In this document: piece after piece, positions 19,036-27,507 of the stretch | Layout: each line of letters starts with the position of its first letter | How positions within the stretch are numbered: position 1 is the first letter of the stretch | DNA from: Streptomonospora litoralis | GTDB lineage: Bacteria > Actinomycetota > Actinomycetes > Streptosporangiales > Streptosporangiaceae | Reading direction: 5' to 3' | Assembly: GCF_004323735.1 (NCBI RefSeq) | Contig: NZ_CP036455.1 | Span: forward strand, 3,591,101 to 3,655,100 | Length of the DNA: 64,000 nt | The notes under the pieces: model-generated | The model's input: the letters and a program-made list of their open reading frames with translations, nothing else | Database searches by the model: none | Told to the model about the DNA's origin: nothing | Position numbers and translations under genes: made by a program

Positions 19036-20262
19036 ATGTCCGAAAGCCCCCGCTGCCGCGTCTGCGCCGGACCGTTGCGGGAATTCGTCGATTTCGGCCG
19101 CCAGCCGCTGTCCAACCGTTTTCCGCTGCCGGACCGACTGGACGACGAGTATTTCTTCACCCTCGCCGCCGGAATCTGCGAGTCCTGCACCATGGTACAG
19201 CTGATGCGGGAAGTACCGCGCGACCGGATGTTCAACGAGGAATACCCGTACCTCTCCTCGGGTTCAGCCGTCATGCGCGAGCATTTCACCGAGATCGCGC
19301 AGCGTTTTCTGCGGACCCGCCTGGGTGAGGGCGGCTTCGCCGTCGAACTCGGCAGCAACGACGGCGTCATGCTGAAGACCATCGCCGACGCCGGCGTCCG
19401 CCACCTCGGTATCGACCCCTCCGACGGTGTCGCCGAGGCTGCCCGCGAACGCGGTGTGCGGGTCTGGACGCGGTTCTTCGAGCGGTCCACCGCCGAGGAG
19501 ATCGTGGCCGCCGAGGGCCGCGCCGACGTCGTCTACGCCGCGAACACGCTGTGCCACATCCCCTACCTCGACTCCGTCTTCGAGGGCATCCGCACGCTCC
19601 TCGCGCCGTCGGGAGTGTTCGTCTTCGAGGACCCCTATTTCGCCGACGTGGTCCGGCACAACTCCTTCGACCAGATCTACGACGAGCACTACTACCTCTT
19701 CTCCGCCCGCTCGGTGCAGGCGACCGCCGCCCGGTACGGCCTGGAGCTGGTCGACGTGGAGCGCCTGGCCGTGCACGGCGGCGAGGTGCGCTACACGCTC
19801 GCGCACGCCGGCGCGCTCACCCCCGGCACAGCCGTGGCCGACCTGATCGCCGAGGAGGACGCGCTCGGACTGGCCCGGAACGAGACCCTGGACGCCTTCG
19901 CCGCCGACGTCGCCGCCGTCCGCGACGACCTGGTGCGGCTGCTGTCCGAGCTGCGCGACCGGGGCAAGCGCGTCGTCGCCTACGGGGCCACCGCCAAGAG
20001 CGCGACCGTGGCGAACTACTGCGGCCTCGGCCCCGACCTGGTGGAGTTCGTCTGCGATACCACTCCTGCCAAGCAGGGCCGCGTCACCCCCGGGTCGCAC
20101 ATCCCGGTGCGCCCCGCCGAGGCGTTCCGCGACCCCGACTACCCCGACTACGCCCTGCTCTTCGCGTGGAACCACGCCGAGGAGGTCATGGCCAAGGAGC
20201 AGGAGTTCCGCGACGCCGGGGGCCGGTGGATCACCTACATCCCCGAGGTCGGAATCCTGTGA
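19036..20262 (+). CDS. NDP-hexose 3-C-methyltransferase (TylCIII/EvaC-like)
   Basis: A 408-residue protein with the layout of the sugar C-methyltransferase family: an N-terminal Cys-rich zinc-binding part (CRVC near residue 7, CESC near 53), a SAM-binding domain (VELGSNDGVMLKTI), the DEHYYLFS segment and a C-terminal domain starting near GKRVVAYGATAKSATVANY. Homologues TylCIII, EryBIII and EvaC methylate C3 of a dTDP-3-keto or 4-keto-2,6-dideoxy sugar. The start has a strong GGAGGAG site, and a long in-frame upstream extension is not protein-like. Its stop overlaps the GTG of the 2,3-dehydratase gene, so the two are translationally coupled. Confidence 0.93.
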   Translation: MSESPRCRVCAGPLREFVDFGRQPLSNRFPLPDRLDDEYFFTLAAGICESCTMVQLMREVPRDRMFNEEYPYLSSGSAVMREHFTEIAQRFLRTRLGEGGFAVELGSNDGVMLKTIADAGVRHLGIDPSDGVAEAARERGVRVWTRFFERSTAEEIVAAEGRADVVYAANTLCHIPYLDSVFEGIRTLLAPSGVFVFEDPYFADVVRHNSFDQIYDEHYYLFSARSVQATAARYGLELVDVERLAVHGGEVRYTLAHAGALTPGTAVADLIAEEDALGLARNETLDAFAADVAAVRDDLVRLLSELRDRGKRVVAYGATAKSATVANYCGLGPDLVEFVCDTTPAKQGRVTPGSHIPVRPAEAFRDPDYPDYALLFAWNHAEEVMAKEQEFRDAGGRWITYIPEVGIL

Positions 20263-21632
20263 CGGCCCTCGACGACGGCCGCGCCGGCGCCGCCGACCGG
20301 GTGGCCCGCTCCGCCGGGCTCGGCGCGGAGGGGGTCGTCTCCCTGCCCGAGTTCCGCGCGTGGTTCGCGGCGGCCGCCACCCGGGCGCGCGCCCGGGTGG
20401 CCCGGGTGCCGCTCGGCGGTCTGGACGGCTGGGCGGCCGATGCGGCGACCGGCGACATCCGCCACGAGAGCGGCCGGTTCTTCAGCGTGCGCGGGCTCGA
20501 CGTGCGCAACCCCGGAGGCGCTACCGAGCACTGGTCGCAGCCGATCATCGACCAGCCCGAGATCGGCGTCCTCGGCATTCTGGTCAAGGAGTTCGACGGC
20601 GTCTGGCACCTGCTGATGCAGGCGAAGACGGAGCCGGGCAACGTCAACGGCCTCCAGCTCTCGCCCACCGTGCAGGCCACGCGCAGCAACTACACCGGCG
20701 TCCACCGCGGCAGGGCGGTGCCCTACATCGAGTACTTCCTGGACCCGCCGCCGGAGCGGGTCGTCGCCGACTCCCTGCAGTCCGAGCAGGGCTCCTGGTT
20801 CCTGCGCAAGCACAACCGCAACATGGTCGTCGAGGCGCCCGACGAGCCGGTGCCCGTGCTGGAGGACTTCTGCTGGCTCACGCTCGGCCAGGTGCACGCG
20901 CTGCTCGCCGAGGACGACGTGGTGAACATGGACGCGCGCACGGTGCTGTCGTGCCTGCCGTTCCACGGCGGCGACCCCGACGCGGGCGCGCGGCACTCCA
21001 CCACCGGCGTGCTGAGCCGGATCACCGCGGCACGCGCCCGCACCGACATCGCGGCGGCGCCCGTGCCGCTGGCGTCGGTGCAGCGGTGGCACCGCAGCGG
21101 CGCCGGCGAACTGCACCACGAGAGCGGCCGCTTCTTCCGCGTCGTCGGCGTCGACGTGGCCACGCAGGGCCGCGAGGTGCGCCGGTGGTCGCAGCCGATG
21201 ATCGAACCGTGCGGCCGGGGCCTGACGGCCCTGCTCGTGAAGGACATCGGCGGCACGCCGCACGCGCTGCTGCACGCGCGCACCGAGCCGGGGTTCCGCG
21301 AGGGCGTGGAGCTGGGGCCGACGCTGCAGTGCACGCCGGCGAACTACCCGGACCGAGCCGCGCACCGGCCGCGGTTCCTCGACGCGGTCGCGGGCGCCGC
21401 GGCCGGGCGCGTCCGGTTCGACACCGTCCAGTCCGAGGAGGGCGGCCGGTTCTACCACGCGCGGACCCGCAACGTGGTGCTGGAGGTCGACGACGCCTCC
21501 GCGCCCGACGACGACCCCGACTACGTGTGGCTGTCGCTGCCCCAGATCGACGCTCTGCTCCGGCACAGCCACTACCTGAACATCCAGGCGCGCAGCCTCG
21601 TCGCCTGCCTGCGCAGCCGGCCCGCGGGCTGA
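20259..21632 (+). CDS. NDP-hexose 2,3-dehydratase (EvaA/TylCVI family)
   Basis: A 457-residue protein made of two tandem copies of the dehydratase repeat: HESGRFFSVRGLDV and HESGRFFRVVGVDV, each followed by a WSQP(I/M)I motif and later by SEQGSWF or SEEGGRF. The duplicated architecture and length match the 2,3-dehydratases, which start C2 deoxygenation of dTDP-4-keto-6-deoxyglucose. GTG 20259 overlaps the preceding TGA. Its product, a 3,4-diketo sugar, would be the substrate for the 3-aminotransferase at 24.4 kb in a vancosamine-type route. No C3 reductase gene is present, which argues for amination over reduction. Confidence 0.94.
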   Translation: MTALDDGRAGAADRVARSAGLGAEGVVSLPEFRAWFAAAATRARARVARVPLGGLDGWAADAATGDIRHESGRFFSVRGLDVRNPGGATEHWSQPIIDQPEIGVLGILVKEFDGVWHLLMQAKTEPGNVNGLQLSPTVQATRSNYTGVHRGRAVPYIEYFLDPPPERVVADSLQSEQGSWFLRKHNRNMVVEAPDEPVPVLEDFCWLTLGQVHALLAEDDVVNMDARTVLSCLPFHGGDPDAGARHSTTGVLSRITAARARTDIAAAPVPLASVQRWHRSGAGELHHESGRFFRVVGVDVATQGREVRRWSQPMIEPCGRGLTALLVKDIGGTPHALLHARTEPGFREGVELGPTLQCTPANYPDRAAHRPRFLDAVAGAAAGRVRFDTVQSEEGGRFYHARTRNVVLEVDDASAPDDDPDYVWLSLPQIDALLRHSHYLNIQARSLVACLRSRPAG

Positions 21633-21710
21633 GCCGTGCGGGCGGGCCGGGCGGCGGCGCCGACCGCGATCACCGGCGGCCCCGCCCTCGCCGCGTGCGT
21701 GCGCGCGCAT

Positions 21711-21739
21711 CGCCTCAGGCGTGCGTACCGCCTCAGGCG
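21711..21739. repeat. 11-bp direct repeat at the end of the 4,6-dehydratase gene
   Basis: CGCCTCAGGCG occurs at 21711-21721 and 21729-21739; the second copy contains the stop codon of the minus-strand dehydratase. It may be a short duplication of the gene end or part of a transcription-end structure between convergent genes. Confidence 0.4.
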
Positions 21740-22707
21740 GGCTGCGTCAGCGCCTTCCACCAGTGCGGGTTGCCCGCGTACCACCGGACGACGTCTTCGA
21801 GCCCCTCGTCCAGGCCGATGCGCGGCTCGTAGCCCAGCTCCGCGGCGATCTTGCTGTGGTCCACCGAGTAGCGCAGGTCGTGGCCCTTGCGGTCGGGCAC
21901 CCGCCGCACCCGGTCCCAGTCCAGGCCCATGATCGACAGGAGCCGCCCGGTCAGCTCGCGGTTGCTCAGCTCCGCGCCGCCGCCGATGTTGTACGTCTCG
22001 CCCGCCCGGCCCTTCTCGGCGACCAGTGCGACGCCCCGGCAGTGGTCGCTGACGTGCAGCCACTCGCGCACGTTGGACCCGTCGCCGTAGAGCGGCACCC
22101 CGCCGCCCTCCAGCAGGGTGGTGACGAAGCGGGGGATCACCTTCTCCGGGAACTGGCGGGGACCGTAGTTGTTGGAGCACCGCGTGATGCACGCGTCCAG
22201 GCCGTAGGTCCGGTGGTAGGAGCGCACCAGCAGGTCGGAGGACGCCTTCGACGCGGAGTAGGGGGAGTTGGGCTCCAGCGGGCACGCCTCGTCCCAGGAG
22301 CCCTCCTCGATCGACCCGTACACCTCGTCGGTGGAGACGTGCACGAACCGCCCCACCCCCGCCTCCAGAGCGCAGTGCAGCAGGTTCTGCGTACCGGCGA
22401 CGTTGGTCTGGAGGAACTCGTCGGAGCCGGCGATAGACCGGTCGACGTGGGTCTCGGCCGCGAAGTGGACGACGAGGTCGATGCCCTTCATCAGCCGCAG
22501 CACCACCGGCCGGTCGCAGATGTCGGCCCGGACGAACGACAGCCGGGCGTCCCGCATGCCGTCCAGGACGCGGCGGTCGCCGGCGTAGGTGAGCTTGTCC
22601 AGGACGACGACCTCGGTAGGGGTGAGGCCGGGGTAGCTGCCGTCGAGCAGGTCCAGCAGGAAGTGGGACCCGATGAAACCGGCGCCGCCGGTGACCATGA
22701 TGCGCAC
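21733..22707 (-). CDS. rmlB: dTDP-glucose 4,6-dehydratase
   Basis: A 324-residue extended SDR enzyme with the NAD motif TGGAGFIGSH, the catalytic STDEVYG segment (Thr-Asp-Glu), YSASK (Tyr, Lys) and the NNYGPRQFPEK substrate loop, all diagnostic of RmlB. It converts dTDP-glucose to dTDP-4-keto-6-deoxyglucose, the branch point for deoxysugars. Nine bases separate it from the thymidylyltransferase gene upstream, so the two form an operon. A housekeeping role in cell-wall rhamnose is possible, but the surroundings make a cluster role more likely. Confidence 0.96.
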   Translation of the reverse strand: MRIMVTGGAGFIGSHFLLDLLDGSYPGLTPTEVVVLDKLTYAGDRRVLDGMRDARLSFVRADICDRPVVLRLMKGIDLVVHFAAETHVDRSIAGSDEFLQTNVAGTQNLLHCALEAGVGRFVHVSTDEVYGSIEEGSWDEACPLEPNSPYSASKASSDLLVRSYHRTYGLDACITRCSNNYGPRQFPEKVIPRFVTTLLEGGGVPLYGDGSNVREWLHVSDHCRGVALVAEKGRAGETYNIGGGAELSNRELTGRLLSIMGLDWDRVRRVPDRKGHDLRYSVDHSKIAAELGYEPRIGLDEGLEDVVRWYAGNPHWWKALTQPA

Positions 22708-22716
22708 TGCGGACCC

Positions 22717-23604
22717 CTATTCTGCGACGCCCGGGGCGAACTCCTGGGCGATGTCCATGACGTATCGGCCGTAGTCGGTACTCGAAAGGGCGGCACCCAG
22801 GCGGTAGCAGGAGTCCGCGTCGATGAACCCCATCCGCAGCGCCACCTCCTCCAGGCACGCGATGCGGATGCCCTGGCGCTGCTCCATCGTCTGCACGTAG
22901 TGGCAGGCCTGCAGCAGGGCGTCGTGCGTCCCGGTGTCCAGCCAGGCGAAGCCGCGGCCCAGGTCCACCAGCTTCGCGTTGCCGTTCTCCAGGTAGGTGC
23001 GGTTGACGTCGGTGATCTCCAGTTCGCCGCGGGACGACGGCTCGATGCCGCGGGCGATCTCGACCACGTCGTTGTCGTAGAAGTACAGCCCGGTCACCGC
23101 GCAGTTCGACCGCGGCCGCTCCGGCTTCTCGTCCAGGGCGACCAGCCGCTCCTCGGCGTCCAGCACGGCGATGCCGTAGCGTCCCGGATCGTTCACCGGA
23201 TATCCGAAAAGCACGCAGCCGTCGACGTCTCCGGCGTTCTCCTGGAGCAGCGTGGAGAACACCGGGCCGTGGAAGATGTTGTCGCCGAGAATCAGCGCGC
23301 AGGAGTCGCCGCCGATGTGGTCGGCGCCGATGATGAACGCCTCGGCGAGCCCGTTCGGCTTCTCCTGCTCGGCGTAGCTCAGCTCGATCCCCAGACTCGA
23401 CCCGTCACCCAGCAGACCGCGGAACGAATCCAGGTCCCGTGGCGTGGATATGATCAGGATCTCGCGTATTCCGGCCAGCATCAGAACCGACAGCGGATAA
23501 TAGATCATCGGTTTGTTGTAGACCGGGAGAATCTGTTTCGACACCGACAGAGTGGTCGGATGCAGACGGGTTCCCGACCCGCCCGCGAGAATGATTCCTT
23601 TCAC
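22717..23604 (-). CDS. rmlA: Glucose-1-phosphate thymidylyltransferase
   Basis: A 295-residue nucleotidyltransferase with the signature GGSGTRLHP, the lysine loop SKQILPVYNKPM, GDNIFHG and EKPERPRSN, the expected set for RmlA. It makes dTDP-glucose from glucose-1-phosphate and dTTP, the first step of all deoxysugars here. GTG 23604 has GGGGGAGA just upstream. It is co-directional with the 4,6-dehydratase gene. Confidence 0.96.
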   Translation of the reverse strand: MKGIILAGGSGTRLHPTTLSVSKQILPVYNKPMIYYPLSVLMLAGIREILIISTPRDLDSFRGLLGDGSSLGIELSYAEQEKPNGLAEAFIIGADHIGGDSCALILGDNIFHGPVFSTLLQENAGDVDGCVLFGYPVNDPGRYGIAVLDAEERLVALDEKPERPRSNCAVTGLYFYDNDVVEIARGIEPSSRGELEITDVNRTYLENGNAKLVDLGRGFAWLDTGTHDALLQACHYVQTMEQRQGIRIACLEEVALRMGFIDADSCYRLGAALSSTDYGRYVMDIAQEFAPGVAE

Positions 23605-23720
23605 GTCTCCCCCAGAGATCCGCAGCCGACCCGGACCCCACCGCCCAGCCCCGCAGCAGCTCCCCGCCTCAGCACCGCCCATCCCGGCTGTGCGCCGCCA
23701 CCCGCCGTCGGGCACCGGGC

Positions 23721-24137
23721 TCAGCCCGTCCAGCCGCGCTCGCCGGCGAACCGGCCGAACGCGCTGCGCACCGCGAGAACCTGCGCCCCGCTCAGCTCGG
23801 GCGCGACATCCAGCAGCATCTCGGTGACCCGCCAGCGCAGCTCCTCCTCCGACAGCACCTCCGCGGTCTCCTCGTCGGCCCCACTCACGGCGGGCCGCGG
23901 TGAGACCGGCGCGGGCTCCAAGCCGGCCGGCGCGGACACGAGTTGCACGTCGAAGGCCTTCTTGCCGCGATGGCCGCCCACCGAGTCGAACCGGACCCGC
24001 CGGCCCGTCTGCAGCTGCGCCTTGATCTCCTCGTCCAGTGCCGAGGCGTGGATGAAGACGTCCTCGCCGCCGGCGTCCGGCTCGATGAAGCCGTAACCGC
24101 GCTCCTCGTCGAAACGCACGACCAATCCCGTCTCCAT
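23721..24137 (-). CDS. Cold-shock-domain protein with C-terminal extension
   Basis: A 138-residue protein whose first 65 residues are a cold-shock domain with both nucleic-acid-binding motifs (GYGFIEPD and DVFIHASAL). The remaining 70 or so form an acidic linker and a helical tail. Ordinary CspA proteins are about 67 residues; longer actinobacterial versions exist. It binds single-stranded RNA or DNA. It lies 116 bp upstream of rmlA on the same strand and may be a bystander general gene. A pathway role is not indicated. Confidence 0.85.
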   Translation of the reverse strand: METGLVVRFDEERGYGFIEPDAGGEDVFIHASALDEEIKAQLQTGRRVRFDSVGGHRGKKAFDVQLVSAPAGLEPAPVSPRPAVSGADEETAEVLSEEELRWRVTEMLLDVAPELSGAQVLAVRSAFGRFAGERGWTG

Positions 24138-24354
24138 ACAGCACCGTCCAACCTCGAATGCCTAACCGCACCGGCGCTGTGGATGATGGCACAGTCCGCT
24201 CGCCCGCTGGTACCCCTATCCGCCCCGAGTCATATCGGCGCCGTTCTAGGGGCCCTTAACATGGCCGACGCCCTGGCGAAACCCCCGGCATTCGGAATAG
24301 ATTGCGCTAGGCCTGGAGATAACCGGTTGTCCAAGACGGCAGTAGGGGGCGCCC
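24138..24354. promoter_or_regulatory. Divergent promoter region before the aminotransferase operon
   Basis: 217 bp between the cold-shock gene and the aminotransferase gene. It contains CCCCTAT (24213-24219) followed by GCCCCGAG, and CTAGGGG (24246-24252) in the opposite sense. These are the same CCCCTA core seen at 11.9, 14.5 and 18.8 kb. GTAGGGGGCG just before the ATG at 24355 may serve as the ribosome site. Confidence 0.4.
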
Positions 24355-25464
24355 ATGACGATACGCGTATGGAACTACCTCGACGAGTACGAAGACGAGC
24401 GCGCCGACATAATGGACGCGGTGGAAACCGTTTTCGAGTCGGGCCAGCTTGTTTTCGGCCCCAGCGTCCGCGGATTCGAGAGCGAGTTCGCGGAATACCA
24501 CGGGCTGCGGCATTGCGTCGGCGTCGACAACGGCACCAACGCGCTGGTGCTCGGCCTGCGCGCGCTCGGCGTGCGGGAGGGCGACGAGGTCGTCACCGTG
24601 TCGAACACGGCCGCGCCCACCGTGGTCGCGATCGACCAGATCGGCGCGGTCCCGGTGTTCGTCGACGTGCGCGAGTCGGACTTCCTGATGGACGTCGACC
24701 AGGTCGAGGCCGCGATCACCGACCGCACCCGGTGCCTGCTGGTGGTGCACCTCTACGGCCAGTGCGTCGACATGGACGCCGTCCAGGCGATCGCCGAGCG
24801 CCACTCGCTGCCGGTGCTGGAGGACTGCGCGCAGTCGCACGGCGCGCGGCAGGGCGGCCGGCTCGCCGGGACCTTCGGCAGCGCCGCCGCGTACTCCTTC
24901 TACCCGACCAAGGTGCTGGGCGGCTACGGCGACGGCGGAGCGGTCGCCACCTCCGACGACGGGACCGCCGCGGCGCTGCGCCGGCTGCGCTACTACGGCA
25001 TGGAGGACCGGTACTACGTCGTCGGCACGCCCGGCCACAACAGCCGTCTGGATGCCGTGCAGGCCGAGATACTGCGCAGGAAGCTGACCCGGCTGGACGC
25101 CTACGCCGAAGGGCGCCGGCGGGTCGCCCGGCGCTACGAGGAGGCGCTCGCAGACACCGGGCTGCTCCTGCCGCGCACGGCCGAGGGCAACGAGCACGTC
25201 TACTACGTCTACGTCGTCCGCCATCCGCGGCGCGAGGAGATCATGGCGGAGCTGAAGTCCTACGGGATCGCGCTGAACATCAGCTACCCCTGGCCCGTGC
25301 ACACCATGTCGGGATTCGCCCATCTCGGCTACTCCGAGGGTGCGCTGCCGGTCACCGAGCGGCTCGCCGGGGAGATCTTCTCCCTGCCGATGTATCCGTC
25401 CCTCCCTCCAGAGCGGCAGGACCTCGTCGTCAAGGCGCTGCGCGACGTCCTGGCCACCTCCTGA
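24355..25464 (+). CDS. PLP-dependent sugar 3-aminotransferase (DegT/DnrJ/EryC1 family)
   Basis: A 369-residue aminotransferase with the family's PLP lysine in [15 protein letters not shown] (K186), [11 protein letters not shown] (PLP-ring Asp) and the [17 protein letters not shown] phosphate-binding entry. The DegT/EryC1 family transaminates keto-sugars. The C3-acting members are TylB/DesV (mycaminose, desosamine) and EvaB-like (vancosamine). No 3,4-ketoisomerase occurs in the window, whereas a 2,3-dehydratase and a C-methyltransferase do, so the EvaB-like reaction on a 3,4-diketo-2,6-dideoxy sugar is favoured. It is first in an operon with a glycosyltransferase and a sulfotransferase. Confidence 0.92.
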   Translation: MTIRVWNYLDEYEDERADIMDAVETVFESGQLVFGPSVRGFESEFAEYHGLRHCVGVDNGTNALVLGLRALGVREGDEVVTVSNTAAPTVVAIDQIGAVPVFVDVRESDFLMDVDQVEAAITDRTRCLLVVHLYGQCVDMDAVQAIAERHSLPVLEDCAQSHGARQGGRLAGTFGSAAAYSFYPTKVLGGYGDGGAVATSDDGTAAALRRLRYYGMEDRYYVVGTPGHNSRLDAVQAEILRRKLTRLDAYAEGRRRVARRYEEALADTGLLLPRTAEGNEHVYYVYVVRHPRREEIMAELKSYGIALNISYPWPVHTMSGFAHLGYSEGALPVTERLAGEIFSLPMYPSLPPERQDLVVKALRDVLATS

Positions 25465-25494
25465 AGATCCCCACGACCCCCCGCTAGGAGCATC

Positions 25495-26763
25495 ATGCGT
25501 GTACTTTTCGCAACCGTCGGCGAGCCCTCGCACCTGTATGCGCAGGTGCCGACGGCCTGGGCGCTGCTCGCGGCCGGCCACGACGTGCGGGTCGCCAGCG
25601 GACCGGCGATGACCGAGGTCATCGCCTCGGCCGGGCTGCCCCCCGTCGCGGTGGGCGAGGACCACGGCATGGACGAGCTGCTGCGGTCCGCCGAAGACGA
25701 GGTCGGCTCGATCGAGAACGAGATCGCCGACTGGAGCGACCCGTTCGACGAGCGGCTGACCTGGGAGGAGGTGCTGCTGAAGTACCAGGCCTCGGTCCCC
25801 TACGGGATCCAGCCCTTCAACGCCCCGATCCTCGACGGGCTGGTGGAGTACGCCCGCGCGTGGCAGCCCGACCTCGTCGTCTGGGACCCCATCACCTACG
25901 CCGGGGCCGTCGCGGCCCGCGTGGTCGGAGCCGCCCACGCGCGGCTGCTGTGGTCGGTGGACATCTACTCCACGATGCGCGAGACCTGGCGCCGGCTCGC
26001 CGAGCAGCAGCCGCCCGAGGAGCGCCACGACCCGCTCGGCGAATGGCTCGCGGAGTCGCTGCGGGAGTACGGCTGCACCTTCGACGAGGAGGTCGTCGTC
26101 GGCCAGTGGACCATCGACCAGGTCCCCGACCCCGTCCAGTTCGACCTCCCGCTGCAGCGCGTACCCGTGCGCTATGTGCCGTACCACACGCGCCGCCTCA
26201 CCCCGGACTGGGTCTTCGAGCAGCCCGAGCGCCCGCGCGTCGCCGTGTCGGGGCGGGGCTCGCTCGACGCCAAGCTCAACAGCAGCGTCTTCCCCGTCGC
26301 CGAGGCGGTGCGGGCGGTGGCCGACCTCGACGTCGAGGTGGTCGCGGTGCTGACCGAGAGCGAGCAGGAGAAGCTCGGCCCCGTGCCCGACAACGTCCGG
26401 CTGGTGGACTTCGTCCCGTTCCAGACGCTGCTGCCCACCTGCTCGGCGGTGGTGCACCACGGCGGGTTCGGCGCCGCGTCGACGGCCGGGCTCTGCGGCA
26501 CCCCGCAACTACTGCTGCCCATCAAGCACGCCGACGCCTGGGTCCGGGCGCAGCACCTCAGCCGGGCGGAGGCGGGGCTGTACCAGCACGCGCCCGGCGC
26601 CACCGCCGAGGGCATCCGCGACCAGGTGTCGCGCCTGCTGGAGGACCCCGCGATCGCCCAGGGAGCGCAGCGGCTTCAGCAGCGGATCGCCGACACCCCG
26701 ACTCCGCACGGAATCGTGGCCGAACTGGAGGACCTGACGCACAAGCACCGGGCGCGTACCTGA
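25495..26763 (+). CDS. Macrolide glycosyltransferase (EryCIII/DesVII/TylM2-like)
   Basis: A 422-residue GT1 enzyme starting MRVLFATVGEPSHLY, with the C-terminal donor site SAVVHHGGFGAASTAGLCGTP and a preceding VRLVDFVPFQTLLP. This pattern belongs to the antibiotic aminosugar transferases (EryCIII, DesVII, TylM2), not to the OleD-like group at 13 kb. It lies 30 bp after the aminotransferase gene, with GGAG before its ATG. Many relatives need a P450-like partner protein (EryCII, DesVIII), and none is encoded in this window. It probably attaches the aminosugar to the aglycone. Confidence 0.92.
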   Translation: MRVLFATVGEPSHLYAQVPTAWALLAAGHDVRVASGPAMTEVIASAGLPPVAVGEDHGMDELLRSAEDEVGSIENEIADWSDPFDERLTWEEVLLKYQASVPYGIQPFNAPILDGLVEYARAWQPDLVVWDPITYAGAVAARVVGAAHARLLWSVDIYSTMRETWRRLAEQQPPEERHDPLGEWLAESLREYGCTFDEEVVVGQWTIDQVPDPVQFDLPLQRVPVRYVPYHTRRLTPDWVFEQPERPRVAVSGRGSLDAKLNSSVFPVAEAVRAVADLDVEVVAVLTESEQEKLGPVPDNVRLVDFVPFQTLLPTCSAVVHHGGFGAASTAGLCGTPQLLLPIKHADAWVRAQHLSRAEAGLYQHAPGATAEGIRDQVSRLLEDPAIAQGAQRLQQRIADTPTPHGIVAELEDLTHKHRART

Positions 26764-26796
26764 GCGCGGCGGCGCGAGAGCGAGGGAACTGATTCG

Positions 26797-27459
26797 ATGA
26801 AGGTCATAGGGGTCGGTTTCGGGCGTACCGGTACCTACTCCCTCAAGCTGGCGCTGGAGGAGCTCGGCTACGGGCCGTGCGACCACATGTACGAGGTCGC
26901 CGAGCATCCGCCGCGCATCCGTCAGTGGCTGGACATCATCGAGGACCGCTCGGCGGACTGGGACGGCCTCTTCGCCGGTTACAACGCCGCGGTGGACTGG
27001 CCGACCGCCGCCTACTGGCGCGAACTCGCCGAGCACTACCCCGAGGCGAAGCTGGTGCTGACGGTCCGGGACCCGCAGCGGTGGTACGAGAGCACCCAGG
27101 CCACCATCTTCAAGCGGAGCCCGCTGACGCGCCCGCTCACCTGGCTCGCCGAACGGCAGAGCCCCGACCTGAGGTCCTTCCTCGCGATGGACCGGAAGAG
27201 CGTGCAGGAGCGCGTCTTCGACCGCACCCTGCACGACCGCGATCACCTGATCTCGGTCTACAAGCGGCACATCGCCGAGGTCCAGGCGGAGATCCCGCCG
27301 GAGCGGCTGCTGACCTACGAGGTCGGCCAGGGGTGGAAGCCCTTGTGCGAGTTCCTGGAGGTCCCCCAACCCGAGACGGAGTTCCCCCGCCGAAACCGGC
27401 GCGGCGACTTCAGCCAGGAATCCAACAAGCACATCCAGAAGCTCCTCGCGTCCCGGTGA
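26797..27459 (+). CDS. Sulfotransferase family protein (PAPS-dependent)
   Basis: A 220-residue P-loop protein with the 5'-phosphosulfate loop GFGRTGTYSLKLAL at the very N-terminus and a 3'-phosphate-binding segment VRDPQRWYES (about residues 88-97). This matches the actinobacterial Sulfotransfer_4 group, which is shorter than classical cytosolic sulfotransferases. It is third in the aminotransferase-glycosyltransferase operon and is followed by a terminator hairpin. It may sulfate the macrolide or its sugar. Its substrate is unknown, and some family members may not be true sulfotransferases. Confidence 0.82.
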   Translation: MKVIGVGFGRTGTYSLKLALEELGYGPCDHMYEVAEHPPRIRQWLDIIEDRSADWDGLFAGYNAAVDWPTAAYWRELAEHYPEAKLVLTVRDPQRWYESTQATIFKRSPLTRPLTWLAERQSPDLRSFLAMDRKSVQERVFDRTLHDRDHLISVYKRHIAEVQAEIPPERLLTYEVGQGWKPLCEFLEVPQPETEFPRRNRRGDFSQESNKHIQKLLASR

Positions 27460-27470
27460 CACGGCCCCGC

Positions 27471-27507
27471 GGCGGCGCCTCCCGCCCCACAGCGGAGAGG
27501 CGCCGCC
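27471..27507. terminator. Hairpin terminator after the sulfotransferase gene
   Basis: GGCGGCGCCTC (27471-27481) and GAGGCGCCGCC (27497-27507) form a perfect 11-bp stem with a 15-base loop, 12 bases after the stop codon. There is no clear T-run, as is common for actinobacterial terminators. Confidence 0.75.

Noticed and set aside
22714-22720. CCCCTAT between the rmlA and rmlB genes as another copy of the cluster motif
   Set aside because: It overlaps the rmlA stop codon in a 9-bp gap inside an operon, so a promoter role is unlikely.
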